Assembly (NCBI GenBank): GCA_003235575.1
Contig: QJVW01000079.1
Location: 89,525 to 151,106 of the forward strand
Reading direction: 5' to 3'
Source of the DNA: Candidatus Eiseniibacteriota bacterium
GTDB taxonomy: Bacteria > Eisenbacteria > RBG-16-71-46 > SZUA-252
DNA: 61,582 bases
Below are positions 57,807-61,582 of this stretch, piece after piece (position 1 is the first letter of the stretch; every line of letters begins with the position of its first letter). The notes beneath the pieces are model-generated. The model saw nothing but the letters and a program-made list of their open reading frames with translations. It did not search any database and was not told the origin of the DNA. Made by a program: the position numbers and the translations under genes.

Positions 57807-58645
57807 GGAACGGCCGCGTAGGCTCGAACGTAGTCGATCGTCATCGTCTGGGGGAACGACGTGCTGGTCGACGGCCCGCCGACGTAGTTTCCGCCCACCG
57901 CGACGTTGAGAATGACGAAGAAGGGATGATCGAAGACCCACGGCGCCCCCGTGGGGAGGTCGCCACGCTCCACGGTGCGGTAGGCGATCCCGTCCACCGA
58001 CCACGTGATGCTGGAGGAATCCCAGTCGACGGCGAAGACGTGGAACGCTTCGTCGAACGATCCCCGCGCCAGTAGGAACGGGGCGGTGAGCGCGCTCCCC
58101 CCCGAGTAGCCGGGCCCATGAAGGCTACCGTGAACGACACGCGGCTCCTGGCCGCGGTATTCCATGATGTCGATCTCACCGCACGCCGGCCATCCGACCG
58201 AGGCGAAGTTGGAGCCGAGCAGCCAGAACGCGGGCCACAGCCCCTGGCCGGACGGCAGTTTCAACCGCGCCTCGAACCGGCCCCGCGCCTGCTCGAACTT
58301 TCCGCGCGTGTTGATGCGCGCGGACGTATAGGCGCTGCCGAGGTAGTCCTCGCGGCGCGCCACGATCGTGAGATGACCCGCTCCGTCGAGCGATACGTTC
58401 TCGGGACGATCCGTGTCGTATTCCAGTTGGGCGTTTCCCCAATCGGTGCCGATGTCATAGACCCAGTTCATCGAATCGGGCGGCTGGCCGGCCGGTCCGT
58501 CGAATTCATCCTGCCACGTCAGTTGCAGGGGGGGCAGGACGGGCCCCGCGGGTCCTCGGCGGCCGGCGCAGCCGATCGTGGCCAGCAGGATGGCGACGGC
58601 AAGGGCGGCGGCGATGCGCTCCGATCGCGGCGACGCGGGGTTCAT
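57803..58645 (-). CDS. GH16 laminarinase-like lipoprotein
   Basis: 280 aa from the ATG at 58645, overlapping the ROK stop (ATGA). A lipoprotein-like signal (LLATIGCAGRRG) suggests membrane anchoring. The GH16 jelly roll begins LTWQDEFDG and carries the catalytic GEIDIMEYRG (Glu about 156 and 160), with WPAFWLLGSN and HVFAVDWD as supporting motifs. The extra Met in EIDIMEY marks the laminarinase/1,3-1,4-glucanase branch, so beta-1,3-glucan is the best substrate guess. Confidence 0.95.
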   Translation of the reverse strand: MNPASPRSERIAAALAVAILLATIGCAGRRGPAGPVLPPLQLTWQDEFDGPAGQPPDSMNWVYDIGTDWGNAQLEYDTDRPENVSLDGAGHLTIVARREDYLGSAYTSARINTRGKFEQARGRFEARLKLPSGQGLWPAFWLLGSNFASVGWPACGEIDIMEYRGQEPRVVHGSLHGPGYSGGSALTAPFLLARGSFDEAFHVFAVDWDSSSITWSVDGIAYRTVERGDLPTGAPWVFDHPFFVILNVAVGGNYVGGPSTSTSFPQTMTIDYVRAYAAVP

Positions 58646-59919
58646 CGCTTCACTCGTTTTCGGGTCGTCGCCGGGAACAGGCTGGAGTCGGCCAGGGCGG
58701 CCTCCAGGACCATCGTGGCGGCGCCCACGGCCGAGGCTTGCTCGCCCAGCTGGCTCGTCTTGATCTCGCACGCCACGAGGGAACTGATGAGCGTGCGGCG
58801 GCGCACGGTTTCACGCAGGGGCTCCAGCAGGACGTCGCCGAGGCGGGCCAGCCCGCCGCCGAGGATGACCATGGCCGGGTTCATGAGATTGAGGAAGCCC
58901 GCCACGGCGATGCCGAGGTGCTCGGCGGCCTCGCTCACGACGGCCATGGCCAGTGGATCGCCCGCCAAGGCGGCGTCCTCGATCGAGACCAGTGTGAGAT
59001 TCGTGCCGGCCAGGATGCTGGAAGGGTATTCCGCGAGCAGCGTCCGCGCCCGCTCCACCAACTCGGGCGCGCCGACGAGCGTGGCGAGGCAGCCGTTGAG
59101 TCCGCAGATGCAGGGGCGGCCGTGGGGGTCGATCGCCATGTGCCCGATCTCACCCGCGACGCCCGTGGCCCCCCGGTAGATGCGGCCATTGATGACGTGG
59201 CCGAGACCGAGGCCGGTCGCCACCTTGATGTAGGCGAAGTCGTCCACCGCGCGACCGGCGCCCCACCATCGCTCCCCGAGCGCGGCGAGATTCGCGTCGT
59301 TGTCGACCATGACGGGCACGCCGAAGCGCTCCGTCAACGCCCCGAGTCCCAGGGCGCCCTGCCAGTCGGGGAGCACGACCTCGGAAAGTTTGTCGGGCTG
59401 GCGGGGATCGACCGGGCTCGGAACGGCGACGCCGATGCCGACCAGGCGTCGCGGACCCGCGGGCCAGGACGATAGGCATTCGTCGCATAGTTCGGTGATG
59501 AGCGCCCGCGTGCCCACGGGATCGGTTCGAACGGGGTGGCTTCGCTCCTTGGAGGTAAGCACGTGGCCGCGCAGGTCGGTCAGGGCGACCGCGACATGCG
59601 ATGCGCCCATGTCGACGCCGAGAATGGCGAACGCGTCGTCTTGGAATTCAAGGACCACCGGCGGTCTGCCGCCGTTCGACGGCCCCACGCCGACCTCGGC
59701 GATGAGTCCGGTGGGGAAGAGGGCGTCCACGGTTTCCGATACGGTCGAACGGGAAAGACCCGTGCGTCGCGAGATCTCAGCGCGCGATATCCGCTGCTCA
59801 CGCCAGATCAGGCGGAGGTTCGAGTCCACCAGCGGACTGCGGCGAGCCGGAACGCCGCGTCGCGGCACGCGCTTGGCCGTACGCCGCTTCTTGGCTCCCA
59901 TCGCTGACTTCCTAGCCAC
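58642..59919 (-). CDS. ROK family transcriptional regulator
   Basis: 425 aa from a GTG at 59919 (GGAGGG 5 bases upstream); an ATG at 59901 with AGGAAG upstream is equally plausible. An N-terminal basic stretch precedes a winged HTH (about 30-85: ISRAEISRRTGLSRSTVSETVDAL). The ROK sugar-binding domain (about 97-400) has the DMGASHVAVAL phosphate-loop relic, VDNDANLAALGE, and the zinc motif CICGLNGC (about 267-275). ROK repressors such as XylR, NagC and Thermotoga BglR release DNA on binding a sugar. It most likely binds the operators A-D described here. Confidence 0.93.
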   Translation of the reverse strand: MARKSAMGAKKRRTAKRVPRRGVPARRSPLVDSNLRLIWREQRISRAEISRRTGLSRSTVSETVDALFPTGLIAEVGVGPSNGGRPPVVLEFQDDAFAILGVDMGASHVAVALTDLRGHVLTSKERSHPVRTDPVGTRALITELCDECLSSWPAGPRRLVGIGVAVPSPVDPRQPDKLSEVVLPDWQGALGLGALTERFGVPVMVDNDANLAALGERWWGAGRAVDDFAYIKVATGLGLGHVINGRIYRGATGVAGEIGHMAIDPHGRPCICGLNGCLATLVGAPELVERARTLLAEYPSSILAGTNLTLVSIEDAALAGDPLAMAVVSEAAEHLGIAVAGFLNLMNPAMVILGGGLARLGDVLLEPLRETVRRRTLISSLVACEIKTSQLGEQASAVGAATMVLEAALADSSLFPATTRKRVKR

Positions 59920-59939
59920 GCCTACCCTCCACGGTCCGT

Positions 59940-61325
59940 CTAGTTATGAAAGTAGACATTGTCCACGTAAACCGTACTTGCGTCGCCCGAAATGATGAGT
60001 TGCGTCAGGTGCGATCGGGACGCGAGTCCGACCGTGGGGTCCATGAACTCCGACAGCGGAATCTCGAGCCCGACCCAGGAGCCGCTCACGAACGGGGGGG
60101 TGGAGCCGGCGTTGAACGTGAGTTCGCGCTGCGTATCGCGATTCTCGCCCGTGCCCAGATAGGCGCCATCCGCCCCGAAGTCGACGAGTTTGATCTTGAA
60201 TTGCGTCCCGGCGGGCGCATAGACGTCCATGTGGAAGTGCGTCATCGTCGTGGCGTCGACCGGGTTCGCGATGAACTCGATTCCCGCGTACACGAGACCC
60301 GTGTAGATCTTCAGATCGTCGCCGAAGATGCTGAGGTCCGCGACGTTGGCGACGTCCCAATCGGCGGACCACTTGTCCACCGGCACGTCCGCATAGGCAT
60401 TGGAGAAGAGGGAAATGACGTTGCCGGCCGGCACGTTCGGCACGGGCGCCAGCCCCGGCGTGAACGGGCCGGCATTGATGTTCACCGCGCCGGTTACCGG
60501 TGTCGCGGCGAGCATGGCGCTGACGACGGCGTTGCCCGCTCCGACGACACGAATGACGGTGCCGTCCACGACCGCCACGGCTTCATTCGAGGAGGCGTAC
60601 GTGAAGTAATTCGGTGAGTGGTCGACCACGACCGTTCCAATCCCCGCCACGTCGAAGGTGACCTTCGTCCCGGCCACGCTGGCCGTAGAGCCGACGAACG
60701 CGTTCAGAGACTGACCGACCATGGCGGGTCGGGGATTGGAGATGGTGTCGAGCTTCTCGAATCTCACGTCGTCGAACCAGAGGTCGTAGCCGCTACCGCC
60801 CTGAGCCGCCGCGGCGAAGAAGAAGAGTCCGCGTTCGGCGGTGAGTTTGCCGGGGTCCGGGATCGGGATTACTTGTTTCGTCCAGGTTGTCGTCACCGGA
60901 AGCGACGTGCGCCGCGCCTCGAACCGCGAGGTGCCGGTATTGTCGTTGCCCAGGCCCACGACGTCGAGGGTCACCGTCTTGCTCGCTTTCGCATAGAAGG
61001 TGAGGGCGTTGTAGCCGGTTAGGTCGCGAGCGCGGAGGGTCGTGAACGCGCCCCCCGCGTAGCCCCCGCCGGGGTTCGGCACCGTCACGCGGAGGCAGCC
61101 CGTGCCCTCGAATTGCTCGGAGGCGTCGGTGCCCAGGGCGTCGAGTTTCGAGTTCCCGAAGGCTTCGAACGATACGGCGCCGGTGAAGGCATCCTGGAAA
61201 ACCACCGCGTCGGTGGGAAGGGGCCAGGGGCTCAGGGGACCCGTGTCCCGACTGCAGCCAGCGGCTGCGACGACGATGGCGAGGGAAATCAGCCCAAGAC
61301 GTTGGTGCAAGGATCGTAGCTTCAT
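59940..61325 (-). CDS. Glycan-binding surface lipoprotein with Ig-like domain
   Basis: 461 aa from the ATG at 61325 (GGAGGGG 5 bases upstream; the longer ORF crosses operator D). A lipoprotein signal (VVAAAGCSRD) precedes a CBM-like jelly roll (about 38-195: FQDAF, TLRARDLTGYNALTFYAKAS, DLWFDDVRFEKL), a bacterial Ig-like domain (about 200-295: YASSNEAVAVVDG) and a second jelly roll (about 305-461: VISLFSNAYADVPVDKWSADWD, IPLSEFMDP, VYVDNVYFHN). The last pattern is common in laminarin-associated proteins of FCB bacteria. No catalytic motif. It is the first gene of the transporter/ROK operon. Confidence 0.85.
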   Translation of the reverse strand: MKLRSLHQRLGLISLAIVVAAAGCSRDTGPLSPWPLPTDAVVFQDAFTGAVSFEAFGNSKLDALGTDASEQFEGTGCLRVTVPNPGGGYAGGAFTTLRARDLTGYNALTFYAKASKTVTLDVVGLGNDNTGTSRFEARRTSLPVTTTWTKQVIPIPDPGKLTAERGLFFFAAAAQGGSGYDLWFDDVRFEKLDTISNPRPAMVGQSLNAFVGSTASVAGTKVTFDVAGIGTVVVDHSPNYFTYASSNEAVAVVDGTVIRVVGAGNAVVSAMLAATPVTGAVNINAGPFTPGLAPVPNVPAGNVISLFSNAYADVPVDKWSADWDVANVADLSIFGDDLKIYTGLVYAGIEFIANPVDATTMTHFHMDVYAPAGTQFKIKLVDFGADGAYLGTGENRDTQRELTFNAGSTPPFVSGSWVGLEIPLSEFMDPTVGLASRSHLTQLIISGDASTVYVDNVYFHN

Positions 61326-61398
61326 TCCACCCCTCCGGTCCGGACAGGCCGCTGGATCCGGCAAGGAGCGCGGCGCCGGGCGCGCGGACAAGAGACAG

Positions 61399-61459
61399 AC
61401 TTTGTTTTGTACCCGAACAATCTAGGGTAGTCGCCGTCCCAAGTCAAGCGGACTTTGTT
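61399..61459 (-). promoter_or_regulatory. Operator D, half-site E and promoter of the lipoprotein-ROK-transporter operon
   Basis: Minus-strand promoter: -35 TTGACT (61442-61447), 17 bases, -10 TAGATT (61419-61424). Inverted repeat D, ACTTTGTT-N9-AACAATCT (61399-61423), overlaps the -10 and the predicted start site. A lone half-site ACTTTGTT (61452-61459) lies just upstream of the -35. The ROK gene is in this operon, so autoregulation is likely. Confidence 0.75.
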
Positions 61460-61487
61460 CGGCCCCGGGGCGGGCGCCATCGGGACC

Positions 61488-61582
61488 CTATCCCTCGATC
61501 TTGTAGATCTCCCGCCGGCCACGCTCGATCAGGTCGTGGTAGCCCTTCATGATCGCCTCGAATTCCTTCATGGCTTCGGGGT
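61488..61582 (-). CDS. C-terminal fragment of an unidentified protein (partial)
   Basis: An open minus-strand frame runs from the right edge to a TAG, giving about 30 residues rich in charged amino acids (EAMKEFEAIMKGYHDLIERG...IYKIEG). It stops 29 bases upstream of half-site E. The helical, charged composition looks like real coding sequence, but the protein cannot be identified from this tail. Confidence 0.5.
   Translation of the reverse strand, partial: PEAMKEFEAIMKGYHDLIERGRREIYKIEG

Noticed and set aside
38491-61459. SusC/SusD-type polysaccharide utilization locus
   Set aside because: No TonB-dependent receptor or SusD was found; import is assigned to a Dpp-type ABC transporter.
61452-61459. 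Fifth full operator next to the right-end promoter
   Set aside because: Only one ACTTTGTT arm is present; no matching second arm at 9-base spacing on either side, so called a half-site.

Overview
The window is about 61.6 kb of high-GC, gene-dense bacterial DNA from an organism with an outer membrane. Several secreted proteins end in a FlgD-like Ig sorting domain. There are five Hanks-type Ser/Thr kinase genes with TPR, beta-propeller or other sensor domains in the first 32 kb. This combination suggests an uncultured FCB or Eisenbacteria-like soil or sediment lineage. That placement is inference from gene content; no rRNA or other phylogenetic marker is present. I saw no tRNA, rRNA, CRISPR array, insertion sequence or integrase.

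Layout. 1-11 kb: signalling genes. These are a kinase/cyclase-like/AAA/TPR protein cut by the left edge, a SYLF lipid-binding protein, a kinase-TPR-thioredoxin fusion, a histidine phosphatase, a NYN-LOTUS RNase-like protein and a kinase-propeller protein. 11-17 kb: a GH15 glucoamylase-like enzyme, a flavin disulfide oxidoreductase, and an OpuC-type ABC transporter (ATPase plus a substrate-binding-domain/permease fusion). 17-19.5 kb: egtB and egtD, the core of ergothioneine synthesis. Because the transporter sits next to egtBD and resembles the OpuC-like EgtUV ergothioneine importers, it is a candidate ergothioneine transporter. 19.5-32 kb: an M16 peptidase, a predicted pseudokinase (HRN instead of HRD) coupled to a Rieske oxygenase, M23 and M32 peptidases, another kinase-TPR protein, and MscL with a zinc ribbon. 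32-38.4 kb: a coiled-coil membrane protein, then a maeB-ald-CoA-transferase operon closed by a hairpin.

38.4-61.5 kb: a beta-glucan (probably beta-1,3-glucan/laminarin) utilization locus with at least three transcription units. One minus-strand unit encodes GH16, GH17 and a very large GH94-clan phosphorylase. A divergent plus-strand unit encodes an OppF-type ATPase, a GH1 beta-glucosidase, and a GH fused to a predicted outer-membrane beta-barrel. A minus-strand unit from the right end encodes a glycan-binding lipoprotein, a ROK repressor, a GH16 lipoprotein, and a Dpp-type ABC transporter (binding protein, two permeases, ATPase). Two paralogous FlgD-sorted proteins form separate units. Four promoters carry the same previously unlisted inverted repeat, ACTTTGTT-N9-AACATAGT. 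It sits between or over the -35 and -10 boxes, and one copy also covers a divergent promoter. Its half-site resembles the TTTGTT half of XylR/ROK operators, and the locus encodes its own ROK regulator. I therefore read the region as one ROK-controlled regulon.

Proposed pathway. Secreted and surface GH16/GH17 enzymes and the barrel-anchored GH cut the glucan. The FlgD-sorted and lipoprotein binding proteins hold it. The Dpp-type ABC transporter imports oligosaccharides. The GH1 and the phosphorylase convert them to glucose and glucose-1-phosphate. No SusC/SusD pair was seen. The most interesting candidates are this operator-linked regulon, the GH/beta-barrel fusion, the two new-looking binding proteins, and the Opu-egtBD locus.
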